This document shows positions 11,167-23,122 of a DNA stretch of 64,000 nucleotides, one piece after another. The DNA comes from Cryptomeria japonica (lineage: Eukaryota; Streptophyta; Pinopsida; Cupressales; Cupressaceae): contig NC_081414.1 of NCBI RefSeq assembly GCF_030272615.1, forward strand, positions 783,472,119 through 783,536,118, given 5' to 3'. The position numbers and the translations under genes are program-made. Position 1 is the stretch's first letter; each line of letters starts with the position of its first letter. Below the pieces are notes generated by a model. The model worked only from the letters and a program-made list of their open reading frames with translations, did no database searches and was not told the DNA's origin.

Positions 11167-11854
11167 TAACATTCCAGCAATAAGTACCCCATGCACAGGT
11201 GAATGGTGTCTTTTCTTGATCTTCAGGGGAGATTCTTATTTGATTGTATCTAGAGAAGCCATCCATTAATGAAAACATCTCATTTCCTACTGATAAGTCC
11301 ACAATTATATCAATGTTGGGTAATGGGAAATCATCTTTGGGGCATGCTTTTCTCAAATCTCTGAAATCGGTATAGACTATTATTCTTTTATCTGGTTTTG
11401 ACACTAGTACAATTCTTGAAACCCATTCTGGATAGGCAATAGTTCTTATGAAACCCACATCAAATAGTTTATTTAGCTTGACTTTTACAAGAAGAGCAAT
11501 GTGTGGATGCATCTTTCTTAGCTTTTGTTTAACTAGTTTTTCTTTTAGATCCACATTGAGATGATGCATTATAAAATTTGGATTAAGTCTAGGCATATTT
11601 GCATAGGACCAAGCAAAATTTATTTTTCTTTGTCTGAAGAGTTCTATGTATTCTTTCCTCTCTTTATCTGATAATGAGGTAGTAGAATGAAGTATCTTGG
11701 GATCCTTTGATGTGCCAATGTTTATGTCTTCTGTTCGTTCTATTAGAATAGCAGATCTCTCTTGAAAATATGCAGGGAGGATGTCAAACTTTCCATCTTC
11801 TAGCGCCTCCAAGAGGTTTTCACCATTAGATACGTCCTTTAATTTCCCTTTTGA
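11167..11854 (-). pseudogene. Ty3/gypsy reverse transcriptase, N-terminal part
   Basis: The minus-strand frame shows an RT start with YPEWVSRIVLVSKP, then TDFRDLRKACPKDDFPLP and FSLMDGFSRYNQI, which holds the first catalytic Asp of the Ty3 RT fingers/palm, and TPFTCAWGTYCWNVM. The next expected residues are absent because the copia LTR begins there. The YxDD box is therefore not in the window. A stop at about 11853 separates it from the upstream linker in the same frame. Confidence 0.92.
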
Positions 11855-13528
11855 TTAATCTAGTGTTGCCATGAAATGGTTTTCAACAATAGGTCTCTTT
11901 CCTTGTTTTATTTCAATTTTGCGACTAAAAAGTTTGGCATTCTCCTGACTGCAAGAAACGTTACTTGATTCTGCATTGGAAGCTATCTTAGGTGTTATGG
12001 GTTCGACAACATTATGGTACATGACTAAGTCATGGTCATTGTAAAAGACATCTAATTCAAGGTTTTCTAGATTATCCCAATCAATTTGTTTAGGATGAAG
12101 AAGGGGCAAGTCATAATCATTGTCATCATTCAGTGCTTCAAAGTTCATGACATAATGGTAATAATTTGGTGTAGAGTAGGTAATATCATAGATAGAATGA
12201 TCTTGAGGATAGTCTCTCTCAAGTGTTCTCCAATTAGTCCTAACAAAATCAGTGTTGGCATTTTATAGTTCACACTCCAGTGGCTCTTCATCTGATGTTT
12301 GTCCCTTAAACGAATGTATTATATCAACACACACATCTTTAGTACTGCAAGTTGCCTTTTGATTAATTTCAAGAGATCCATTTGCATTTTGAGGTTGACA
12401 TACTTGTGTACATGATATAGAGGATTATTTTGCTAGCTTTTGTCTTCTTTCAAACTCAGCTTCTTCTGGACTAATAGTCAATCTTACTTGACTATCTCTT
12501 AGCTATTGTATGGTTTCGCCATACCTTGGTACATCTTGCTCCTCATTTGGTAGGAATCTGATATTTCTAGATGCTTGATCCAAATCTATTTTTGCTTCTT
12601 GTGGCATTACTTCTTGGTCTTTTTCATCCTCTTTCTTTTCTTGTCTTGTATATGCCTCTTTTCTCTAGATTGCGAGTTCTTCTTGTCTTCTTTCTAACTC
12701 CATCTTTTATTTTGTAATAGACAAGTCTTCTTTTGTGATAGTTGCTCGCTCTTCATTTTTTTCTTCACTTGATATACTAGATGAGACATCTGGACACTAT
12801 TTATATTCATTTGAATTTGTCTCTGAACCATTGTCTAGGACAACACCACTATACCACACAAGAATGTTGTACAGTGCAAAAAGTTCCCTGATTTTTGCCA
12901 TCTCTATTTTCACTACTTCTGGAATATCTTGTTCAAATTTCACATTTTCTCGTATTTCTTGAACTTGATCACAAGATTCTTCTTTTCTTTTGATTGTAAT
13001 CTTCTCTTCTTGTTTCTCATGTTCTTCTTGTTTCTTCTTATTGGCTACTATTTCTACTACTTGATGTAGCTTTTCTTGCCATTGTTCTTCTTTAGAGATT
13101 GTTTTCTTTCTCCACTTTGGCTATTGGTGTTTTTGATTTGGTTTTGAATATTCAAGTCCTAATTTATCTTCTTTCAATTGCAAGTGAGGACAAATAGGTT
13201 TTGAAATACCTTGATGTCGCTTACGAATTGGTCCTTTTCCTTCATATCCCATTTTTTGCATGATTTTATAACCATTGCCATATTGCTCTATGGGAATATT
13301 GACTTCTACAGCTATTGCTATAGTTTCATTTTCATCTTTGTACAACCAACCAAGAATGTCCTTGTCTTCGGTTTCTTCTTCAAGTGTCCCAACTCTAACA
13401 AATACTCTGTTAAACATGTCTTTTGATTTCTCTGAGGTCTTTGATTGGATATTTGTAGGCTTTCCATATGAATTTGGTGAAAGTGGAAAATTATGCAAAG
13501 AATATTTTCCTATTCCTTCATCATTCAA
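11855..13528 (-). pseudogene. Ty3/gypsy linker with G-patch-like segment
   Basis: In the same minus-strand frame as the RT. The stretch 13528-13121 ends with NGYKIMQKMGYEGKG and a following RKRHQGISKPI, a G-patch-like glycine motif of the kind found after the protease in several plant Ty3 polyproteins. Below it (about 13120-12150) is a Glu/Lys-rich, probably coiled or disordered linker with several stops. An acidic segment, including NFEALNDDNDYDLPL, leads to the RT. The function of the G-patch in these elements is not established. Confidence 0.65.
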
Positions 13529-13618
13529 TTTGAGATTTTTCTCAAAGGTTTCCCATAACTTTTCTTGAATTTCTTTGGTAGGATATACTGATTCTCTATT
13601 ATGTCAAACTCTTGTATC

Positions 13619-14110
13619 TTATGTTGGCTTCAGATTATTGCAATATTGGCTAGAGTCTACAATTATAGTAACCTCTTGTCCTTCATGAGGAAATTTTACA
13701 CATTGATGATATGTAGAAGGAACTTCTTGCATGTTGTGAATCCATGGCCTTCTCAGAAGAATGTTATAAGAAAGGTTCAAATCCAAAACTTGACATAATG
13801 TATTCATTTCCACAGGTCCTATTTTGATTGGTAACACCACAGTTCCTTTAGAAGAACGCTCTGCTCCATCATAAGCCTTAATTGTTATTTTCGTCTTTGG
13901 ATCTACTGCATTTTCTGAATATCCCAAAGCCTTTATTAAAATTAATGCACAAATGTTTAAGCCCGCTTCAACATCTATGAGTACGCATTTGACACGAGTT
14001 TTATTAATTGTGACTTCAACATGTAAAGGAGCATTGTGAGGATGTTGCAAGGACGTGTCATAATTTTCAAAAAATGATAAGCAATGAGGGGCTATAAGAT
14101 GTCCCACCAT
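13619..14110 (-). pseudogene. Ty3/gypsy aspartic protease region
   Basis: 163 codons in the same frame as its neighbours. The active-site segment reads VLIDVEAGLNICAL, where plant Ty3 proteases usually have D-G/S-G-A; the Asp is kept but the following Gly has become Val-Glu. A second landmark, YNILLRRPWIH, corresponds to the usual LLGRPWIH. Both changes suggest loss of activity. The frame continues upstream into gag through stops. Confidence 0.85.
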
Positions 14111-14257
14111 GTTTTAGAACTGATCCACATCCAAGTCTTTTGAAACCATCATTTCTACTAAAGATTTTTCCAAAAATTCCTTATGCATAGGTGAAACTTT
14201 GAGAAGTTCCAAAATTGATATTTGAGTAGGTATTCCTTGTAATTGATTTGCTAAATT

Positions 14258-16041
14258 TTATTGTTGTGAAGTGGATGTTGAGTCTTTTGTTATACCTGGA
14301 AAGGTGACCTTCTCTTCACTTCTCATAATGACATTGATTTTCTCTGAAGGTGGATTATCTTTAATAATGATGACATTTACCACATCATCATATGTATAAG
14401 TATAGTTCACTTTGGCTTTTCCTTTGTTATCTTTTAATTGAGATTGTTCACCTTTGTCATAATTCAAAAGTAGAGTTTTGAAAGCTAGGTGTGATTCATT
14501 TGTCTTATGGCTATCCACTATGATAGCTCCATTATTGATTAGATCTTGGATAAGGTGTTTCAATCTCTGACAATCATTTGTTTTGTGTCCTGTATTTTGA
14601 TGGTAATTACAAAAATGATTGTCATTCCACCAATTAGGCTTGACTTGTGGTTCATAACTTCTTGCTTCTGGTAAAACAATCAGTTTGTTTGCGAGAAGAG
14701 TTTTTAAAGCTGATTCTAATGGTTCTCAAATGTTTGTGAATTTCCTGCAAGAATTGGAGAAGAAAAACTTGATTTTATTGCTTTCTTGATTGTTATTGTT
14801 TGGGATCTGACTTGATAGATTAAAGATTGGTTTCTATTTTGTAGCACTATTGTCGTTATTTCCTCCATTGATGACATTCCTATTCTTTGACCAGAACTTG
14901 GGTTTTTCATTGTTGTTGTTGTTGTTGTTGTGGTTGTTATTGTTGTTGTTGTGATTGTTATTGTAAAGTTTTATCTCTCCTTTCTTTACCATCGTGTCTT
15001 CTATTTTCTGACCATTCTCAATCATCTTTGTGAAAGAGGGAGGACATTGCATTTTTAGTCGATAACTCATTTCACTGATAAGATTATCAATGAATATGTC
15101 CATCTTTTCTTGATCAAGTATATCTCTAAGATACCTATTAAACATCTATTTCCATTGGTGCAAGAAGATCATAAAAGATTCACCATTCTTTTGTTAACAT
15201 TGCATAAATCCACCATTGTTATCTCATTCCTTATATTGTAGGAGTATTGTGAAATAAATCTATTCACGAGTTCTTCAAAAGATTTTATTCTGGATGGTAA
15301 TCTTAAAAACCATTCAATTGATTGTCCATTTAAACTCCTAGGAAAAAGATGAATTAGGTAAGTCTCATTGTGCACAAATTCCATACTCATAGTACGAAAC
15401 TCCCTAATGTGATCCCGGGGATCAAATTTTCCATCGTATTTGTCATATTTAGGGATCTTGCAATGTTGTGGATATGGTATCATATTCGAGCCTTTATCAA
15501 AAGGATACAGGCAGATATCTTCCAATGAATATTTCTTGGAGCTTGTTCCATTCTGCATATCTTGTATCTGTTGTTGTAGATTTTGCATTTGTTGAGTAAG
15601 GTTTAACAACATATTATCCATATAGTTTCTCCTTATTTATTCATAAGTTCTTTTATCACTATGCTCTCTTCTTGTGTCATCACGTTCTTTTCTTGTTTCT
15701 ACATGACTTTCTTTGTTTACATCTTTGTTTTTTAGCTCATTTGTGTTTTGGGTGTTACTTGCCTCCGCATTTTGTTTCAAGTTTTCTATGTTAAAGTCTT
15801 ATGGCAATTTAGCTCCTAATTTTGCCAACATCAAAATATATTTCTCTTTTTGTTTTTCCAATAATTTTTCCATTAGTCTATCAAATTTGAAATCTTGCTC
15901 TAGGTCTCTAATGGTGTTATTGACCACTTCTTTGTCAACAATGGTATACCCAAAAGTTTGGAATATCGGATTATCTTCTTTCTCCATTTGTTTTTGTTGT
16001 TTTCTAAATTGTTCGTATTGAGCTCTAGTCCAAACTGGCAT
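14258..16041 (-). pseudogene. Ty3/gypsy gag
   Basis: It starts at 16041 with MPVWTRAQYEQFRKQQ, then a helical Glu/Lys-rich segment. A Retrotrans_gag core follows (about 15480-15190: KYDGKFDPRDHIREF, LNGQSIEWFLRLPSRI, SFEELVNRFISQYS). A one-base shift near 15160 moves to YLRDILDQEKMDIF. A poly-Asn run encoded by GTT/ATT repeats on the plus strand (about 14910-14965) and then a zinc-knuckle-like FCNYHQNTGHKTNDC (about 14610-14565) follow. Several stops interrupt it. The MPVxTR start is shared with the unknown ORF of the 11.44-kb element. Confidence 0.88.
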
Positions 16042-17132
16042 GTGATTGTTTCAAAAATTTTGAAGTTTCCAAAGGACAACTCAATAAGTGATTATTGGTT
16101 TAGGAAGATATTCGTTGTTCATTTTACCACTATTGTTTGTTCATTGTGATAAAGTGTCTCTTTGTTGAAAATTATGTCCTTGCAAAATTTCTTCGTCAAA
16201 CTCTGTCTCGCAGCCACGTAAGTAGTGACAAAAACGGTGTAGGAATGTCCTATGTTTTAACAAGATCTTGTGATTGATATACAAGAATCTTATTCTTTTC
16301 TGAGTAGCTTTATAACTGGGTTTTCTTTTCTTAAGGTGATACTTAAAAGTCATATAAACATCTGATAGTTTACAAGTTTGATTGATTCCAATGTTGGTGC
16401 AATTCTGATTTTGATATGACCTAGGTTCAAAATAGGAAAGATATATACAAGATAATGAACACAAGGTGGATTGACCAAGCTTTGTGATAGAGGATTTGAT
16501 ATATCCTGATGAGAAACTTGACAATGATGTTGGTTTTTTCACTTAAAATGTTTGAATCAATAGCTTGTTGAATGTTTATGATTATGAAAACCTTTTGGGA
16601 ATAGCCTATTGGATTAGTGACCCAGTTATTGAACTAGTTTGAAAATGTGTGATAGTTTAGAGACAAATCTACTCAAGGAGTGTTTTGATACTAATGATGA
16701 AATTTTGGTTTGATATGGTTCATTTTAGATGTTGAAAAGCCTTTGTGCTAACTCTTGTGATCAAAAGTGCTAACTTATAGAATAAAAGCACTATTTTGTT
16801 GCTTGAAAGCGCTACTCTGACTATGTTTCAAGGATTTCCTTCAAATTTTCCAGCAAGTTGTTGGATTTTCGCTCATTTTTTTATGATGATTTTCTTCAAT
16901 TTTTTACCAGTTTGAACATGTCATAGACATAGAAGACACAATGTTTAAAAAATAAAATGCACAAGCAAGTACAAATCCTATGGTAGGCCGAGACAATAAT
17001 TGTTGAATTTCACATGGGGTTTCCCCCAAGGCTACGCTATTCAAAGCAAATATTTAGATGCTTGACCCAACTAGCTCCACCCTCGACACTCACTTCTTCG
17101 GGGCAGCCAAGCACTACTTTCCATGAAAACTC
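16042..17132 (-). other. 5' leader of the minus-strand Ty3 element, part 1
   Basis: No gene. It contains a few gtgcta/gcgcta motifs near 16750-16830 and, at its right end, a conserved hairpin block. The leader continues beyond the 6.76-kb insertion at 23902. Confidence 0.6.
17057..17114 (-). promoter_or_regulatory. Conserved leader hairpin block
   Basis: On the plus strand gatgcttg (17057) is followed about 50 bases later by caagcac (17108), a near-perfect inverted repeat. The same block in the same orientation relative to its element occurs at 36531-36590 in the leader of the 11.44-kb element. A packaging or dimerisation role is only a guess. Confidence 0.5.
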
Positions 17133-17905
17133 TGATGGCAAATACACACTCCAATGAGAAATTGTAGGTGATTGAAGGTATTGTCATTGATGGCAACCTT
17201 ACAATCCTATGGCATAGGCACCAATAGACACAGGCATAGGCACAGGCACTGGCACTGACAGTAGCAAAGATGGACACTGGCACCCTGACCGACATGATGT
17301 TATTTATTGTATTTTGTAATTAATTGTAATATCTTTTTGTAAGCCGATAAGAAAAGTTGTAATATGACTCATATAAGTATGAGTACTTGTAAATTATTTT
17401 ATAGATGCGGATATGGTTAGATTATTGATGCCAATATTAAGGCAAAGTTTGAAATAAGGTTTTGGAAGTTGCAGAGCTTAAACCGGTACTGAACCTGGCA
17501 TAGCAGATGCTAATCCAAAGTAATACATGGCATTGGATTTATATAATCCACTTTTGTAAGTCAGTGAGACTTCTCTTTTGTATTTAAGTAGTGAGCTTTA
17601 GGAAGTTGGCCTTCCTGCATGTGCAAGCCCCTATTGTAACACTAATATTCTCTTATTGGCTAGTAAGCAAATATTGTGGGTCACAAATCCCACTAAGGTT
17701 TTTCCCACATCGGGTTTCCTCATTAAAATATTGCGTTATGGTTTTCTTTCTATGTTGGGGTTGTTGTTCTTATTTACTGCATTAATTTTGGCTTACCGGT
17801 ACACAGTTTTGGAATGCTTTTCATTTAATAAGTTAAGAAAATCCATTAACTAGAAAGATACTGATTCACACCCCCCCCCTCTCAGTATCTTTGGGAATCC
17901 TAACA
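17133..17905 (+). repeat. 5' LTR of the 6.76-kb element
   Basis: It begins TGATGGCAAATACACACTCC (the T-to-A change at the third base breaks the TGTTGG consensus seen in the 3' LTR) and ends ctttgggaatcctaaca. It differs from the 3' LTR by a few percent. Confidence 0.92.
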
Positions 17906-17907
17906 AT

Positions 17908-17920
17908 TGGTATTAGAGCC
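17908..17920 (+). other. Primer binding site
   Basis: tggtattagagcc lies two bases after the LTR end. It matches the initiator-Met tRNA primer site used by plant copia elements (TGGTATCAGAGC) with one change. Confidence 0.85.
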
Positions 17921-17949
17921 TGGTCCTATATTTTCAAAAGCCTAACAAC

Positions 17950-19050
17950 TTGAGGAAGATTCTCACACCAGTACAGATGGATAACCTAAGAAAGAAACTA
18001 GAAACATCTCTTGTAGATTATGATGCAAAAAAATTGAAGAATATGAAACTTGAAGGTGATCTGAAGGCTGCACAGGAAATCATTCAAGGACTTCAGGAGA
18101 ATCTCACTATTGATAGGAACAAAAGAAGAGAACTTTATGAGAAGATACAGAGTGATGATGATGAAAAAGAGACTCTTAATGATGTGATAAGCAAACTGAA
18201 ACAAGAGAATATGTCTTTAAGAAATGAGATGCAAGACATGACCATGAGATTTTGTAAAGAAACTGAAAATAGAAAGCAGAATGAAGATGATTTGGTTAGA
18301 AGAATCAATGATGTTGCAAATGAAAACATAAGACTCAGTCATGAGAATGACATGTTAAAAATAAATATAATATACTTAGAACATGATAAAACTAAACTCA
18401 TGAGACAAAAGGATTTCTTAGAAAATGAGTTGGCTACTGCAAATCAACACAAGGAAAAATTCAAGAAAACTTCGGAAGAACTTGATGACATGCTGAAAAA
18501 TCAAAAACCTAATGGAGATACTAATGGCCTTGGCTTTGATGTTGGGGAGAGCTCTGGTACTACAAACACCCATGATCATAGTAAACCGGTAAGACAACCT
18601 AATGCTTATAAATTTAATAGAAAATGCTTTAACAATAACAAGTATGGCCATAGAGAAAATTAGTGTAGATCTAGAAACTATAAGAACACCAATGCACCCA
18701 CAGGTCAATAATCTAAATTCAATAAACTTGGACATACTTCAGAGAATTGCAGAATGAATGTAAGATGTTATATTTGTGGAAGATTTGGACACTTATCTAA
18801 TCAATGCAGAATACATACTGACATAGGATATGGGAAACCTATTCAAAAAAATAATGTGACTTGTTATTCTTATAACAAAATTGGACATATTGCAAAATTC
18901 TATAGAAGTAAGGCATCACCGGCAAATAACAAAGGACCCAGCTTGAAAGGTAAAGAAAAGGTTGAAGAGGTAAAGCAAGAATTCTCAAAACAATGGATCA
19001 CAAAGTCAAATATAAATGTTAATGAAGCTATTCCTTCACCAAAAGAATAG
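17950..19050 (+). pseudogene. Gag-like coiled-coil protein with zinc-knuckle array
   Basis: A single frame with stops at 18661 and near 18710. Residues 10-185 are strongly coiled-coil in character (heptad-like Leu/Ile spacing, rich in Glu, Lys, Asn). Four CCHC-type sites follow. The third, CYICGRFGHLSNQC, is intact (CX2CX4HX4C). The first (C..N..GH, then a stop in place of the residue before Cys), the second (NKLGHTSENC) and the fourth (CYSYNKIGHIAKFY) have lost one or more ligands. It starts shortly after the primer site, where gag is expected, and has no protease after it. The 235-codon coiled coil has no counterpart in the usual copia gag, so I call it gag-like only by position and zinc knuckles. 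Confidence 0.7.
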
Positions 19051-19393
19051 AGTATCACTCCACTGGTAGGAGATTCTTCATCTAACTAGGAAATAATCCC
19101 TTGGGGGTATGGCAACAAATGTAAAAACATGCTAGTTTACCCTCGGTTGATGATGAGAAGTTGAAATACTTCTTTATCAACAGATTAGTTAAGTTTTCAC
19201 TTAACCGGTAGACATTAAATGTGGCAGTTGAAGGAAATGACACTATAAAGAAAGTGTTTTGGCTCTTTTTTCATTCACCGAGCATTCAAATCTCTAGAGA
19301 GCACAAAAATCTCGAGCGAAGGCATCCACGACGAAAAGTAAAGCAAATCATTCAAGCACTCTTACCTAAAGGCAGATTAATGTATTTATAACT
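19051..19393 (+). other. Spacer between the two ORFs of the 6.76-kb element
   Basis: No gene. A stop-rich 340-bp stretch. It could hold a promoter or leader for the second ORF, but I see no convincing TATA box. Confidence 0.5.
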
Positions 19394-22300
19394 ATGGCTT
19401 CCTCCTCTACACCTAAATTTATTGCAAACCCTACTGTGATTGAAGTTATTAAGTGCCCTAGACCTGAGTTCAAACTTATTCTTGAAATTGCAAAGAAGGA
19501 TGATACCCTAGGAGCATTTTCAAAAATACCTAAGGGAGTAGTTTATGTTGAGGATACTAGAATCTATATACATTGTCATATTAAGGAACTAGGAGCTGAA
19601 GAAATAATGAACATGTATAGAACTATAATTTGTGATGAACATGGAAATGTTAAACTGGAACACAAGATAGTGGAAACCCTAAGTTTTGTGGACATTCTTA
19701 GTATCCCTGATTTTCCTAAGGATGTGATAAGGATCATCTTGAGTAGAGTTCATGGAGAATTCTTTTGGTTGGATTCCATCCATAAGATTACCAAAGAGGC
19801 AGTTAGGGCAATGACATGCTTACCTTCCACCGGTAGCAGGCTTGACAAAACTAAAAAGTTTCCAAATGACACTCTGATGACCCTAACTGACACAACTTTT
19901 GACAAAAGATCCTTGAGAGTAAACGATGTAAAAGATATCAATGTTAGATTTGTTAGCATGATTCTTGGCTATAAGGATACACATGCAAACTGACTAAACT
20001 CAGCCTCTAGCTTATGTATTAAAAGTGCATATGACATGGTGGATAACAGTGCTATGATTGATGTATGTGAGTGGCTAAAAGATGAACTAATAGATAATCT
20101 GAAGAAAATTAAAGGTGATAAGAAAGGGACTTTCAGATTTGGCAACCTGCTTGTATGTTTAATGTTGTACATTACTAAGCAAGTTCCCAGTATTGGCAGA
20201 AAGGATTTTGGCTTTGACATCCCGGTAGGAAAACAATTACTAGACATACTGAACAACATGGGAGATGATAGGGAGAAAAACATAAATGAATATTTTCAAA
20301 CTTTGAAAGCAAAGATGAAGACTAGAATAAGGCTATCTCAATATATTGTTGACAAATATCAAAAGGAGATATGCTTTGTGATCAAGAAAGATGAAATTTG
20401 GATGGAGGCAGTTGTCCCCAGGACTATTGGGTTATAGAGATGAGATATGAGGCAGATGACAACATAGTTGAGACCTATGCAAAATCCCTCTTAGAAGCAC
20501 CTAAGGAACCGACAGAAAAAGTATTTGGCAATGCTAAAACAATTGAAAGCAGCATTCAATCTCAAAAAAGAGTTAAGAAAATTGAGCAGATAGTTAGGAG
20601 AGGTTCAAGACAGGCAAAAGCAATCAAGGAAGATGTTTTGAACAAAACTAGTATTAAGGAGAGTGAATTGGAAGGTCTACAACTGGAAACACATATTTTA
20701 CCGATTGCTACTTCCTCTGATAGTGATATACAGGCTGAGTTCAAAAGGGTAGTGAGGAAAAGATAACCCTCACTAGTACCCTCACCTACACCTAGAAGGA
20801 CAAGACAAAAGCAATGGGCAGTTAGGCCTCCGGTTAAGAAGATAACACAAAAGAAAAGGAAAGAAAAATAGGTTATTCCACCTTTGAACAAACTTCTGAA
20901 TGAGATAACTGAGGATGGGAAATTGAAAAATATTAGCAAGTTGTATAACACACTTTCAAATGATGAAAAGGAGAGCATAGAAAATAGTGTAATCTTACAC
21001 TTAGACATCTATAAGAAATTTTTGATGGAAATTGTTGATGATGTACCAAATGACTTGTACAGAAGATTAGAAGCTAGAAGGGTAGCTATTTGTGGAATTA
21101 GATAAAAATATAAAAATAGAGAAACTACTTGCAGTTCACCTAGTGAACTCCACAGAAGAGATAGATGAATTAATCAGTGAGGCCAACTGGACAGTATTTT
21201 CAACTGGTCACCAACATGTTGCACTAATGGCAAGCACAGTAAATGAAATATCAGAAGAAACTACAGATTAGTGGGATATATTCTTTGTTGAAAAAGAGAA
21301 ACAAGAAGAGCTTAAAAGACCAAAGACTTTTAAAGTCTATCAAAAAGAAAAAGATAAGGATAAAGGGAAAGGTAAGGTAGGTGGACCTCCAAGCCTAAAG
21401 ATAACTGATAACTTGCCCCCACCTCCTTGTAATACTCCACTGGTACAAACTGTTGACACACAACTGACAACGGAGAATATGGAAACACCACATGAGGATA
21501 CAAATCCTGATTCTGAGGTGCTATACACAATGAACATTGACAAGTAGGAAGTCAATATTGTGGTGGATAAGGAAACAACTGACAAAAGAGATGTGGCAAC
21601 TGAGCCACCAACAGGAAATATTGGAGTTGAAAACATTGGAATAGGGATAGAACAACAAACTAAAAAATCAAATGAACCCCTAGACACAAGAAAGGCAGAG
21701 ATCACAGGTGTGCATATCGATGCATCTACTAAGCCACTGACAACTACTGAAACTGGAAAACCTACTAAGTCACCGGCAGTAGATAGTACAAAGGTAAACA
21801 AAGAAAAACTAGCAGTGGACACCATAGTAAAATCTTCAGAGGCACAAACAGAGACACCATCAGGAGAGGACACTGAGAAACTGGTACAGCAACTGGTCCA
21901 TACTGAGAAAAATATTGAGATACAGGCAGAGCAACAGGCTCCTTCACAGACAGTGCCACCGGCCACATCTGACAAGCCCAAGCCTTTTGTAGTGGAAATG
22001 CAAACTTAAACTGATCCTCCACAAAAAGAGGAAAGAAAATCTATCACAACCACCAGCAGATTACAGATTGTAAAAACAGTTGGACAGTCATCCAGAATAT
22101 CCTTGATTGAATTTAGGCCAACAAATGTAACAGAGGTACTATTAGATTCAATAAAGAAAATAATAGAGTGCAATGCACAAGCTTATAAGGCTATAGATGA
22201 CACTTTACCAATTTTGAAGATGATAGCTCCAAAGTGTAACATAGAAAATAAAGACTCTTTGAGCCAATTAGACACATTGTCTAAGTATATAACCAGAAAC

Positions 22301-22927
22301 CTAATAACACTAGATCAAATAAATGAAGACACCTTTAGAGAGAAAATGAATAAGGAAAAGGAAAAATTCTTTGAGGATACAGTAAAGAAGAATAAGGAAC
22401 ATATGGATACCTTATTATCGGTATTAGGCAAGATAATTCTGGACTTCAAGAAATTGTATAGAGACACATGCAAAATAGACATTTTGATAAAAGATATAGA
22501 TAAAGAGATCGACATATCCCAAAAGGAAATAAATGATATTGCTGACAACTTGATATGTTCATCGGATTCAATATCGGTAGTTGAACAGGAAATTGCAAGA
22601 TTTGAAGAGAAAAAAGAAAAACTTGAGAAAGACAAGGAAAGGATAAAGTTTAAGGCAAAAGAACTTAAGTGCAGACTAAGTCCTAAATTGGATATCCTCA
22701 TCTCTTTGAGAAAAGAGATTTTTGAGGCTCTTGTTCCAGGACTTAAGACACCAAAAGAGAAAATTCACTTTCTCACTGGTACAATTTAGAGAACAAAAGC
22801 AACAATAAAGGACAATGAGAGGTTCAGTAATAGTTTGAATGCTGCCTTAGCAGAAATTTATCAAATTGTAATCAACCAGTTACAAGGATCAAGGCAGGAA
22901 CTCCACTTAATTGACATTGAATTATAG
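19394..22927 (+). pseudogene. Unknown long ORF (about 1,180 codons) of the 6.76-kb element
   Basis: It starts ATG-GCT (MASSSTPKF). The frame is 2 until about 20437, frame 1 to about 21100, then frame 2 again to a TAG at 22925; six or seven stops also interrupt it. The first 350 residues look folded, with motifs HGEFFWLDSIHKITKEAVRA, LRVNDVKDINVRF and KKGTFRFGNLLVCLMLYITK. The middle (about 20440-21100) is Lys-rich, then comes a Thr/Pro/Glu-rich, probably disordered section (21350-22000). A C-terminal coiled coil follows (22103-22790, with a heptad-like EEKKEKLEKDKERIKF). I do not recognise the family; it has no reverse transcriptase, integrase or protease motifs. The minus-strand relative at 31680-32476 aligns to its C-terminal part, so the ORF is a stable property of this element family. 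Confidence 0.65.
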
Positions 22928-23122
22928 CCTTTGTCATTGATGCCAAAGGGGGAGTGGTTGAGGATGAGAAAAAGGATATGACTGAAGAGATCATCTACTC
23001 AAGGAGAGCACACACATCACATAGTTTTGATAGTTTTGGCAAGACAAATTTTGGACAATACTTTTGGGTATACTTTTTGGCTTTTTCTCATGAGTGTTGC
23101 CATCAATGCCAAAGGGGGAGAT
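22928..23122 (+). other. 3' UTR and polypurine tract
   Basis: No gene. gatgccaaagggggag occurs at about 22940, and catcaatgccaaagggggag at 23101-23120 directly precedes the LTR. The first copy may be an internal second polypurine tract. Confidence 0.7.
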
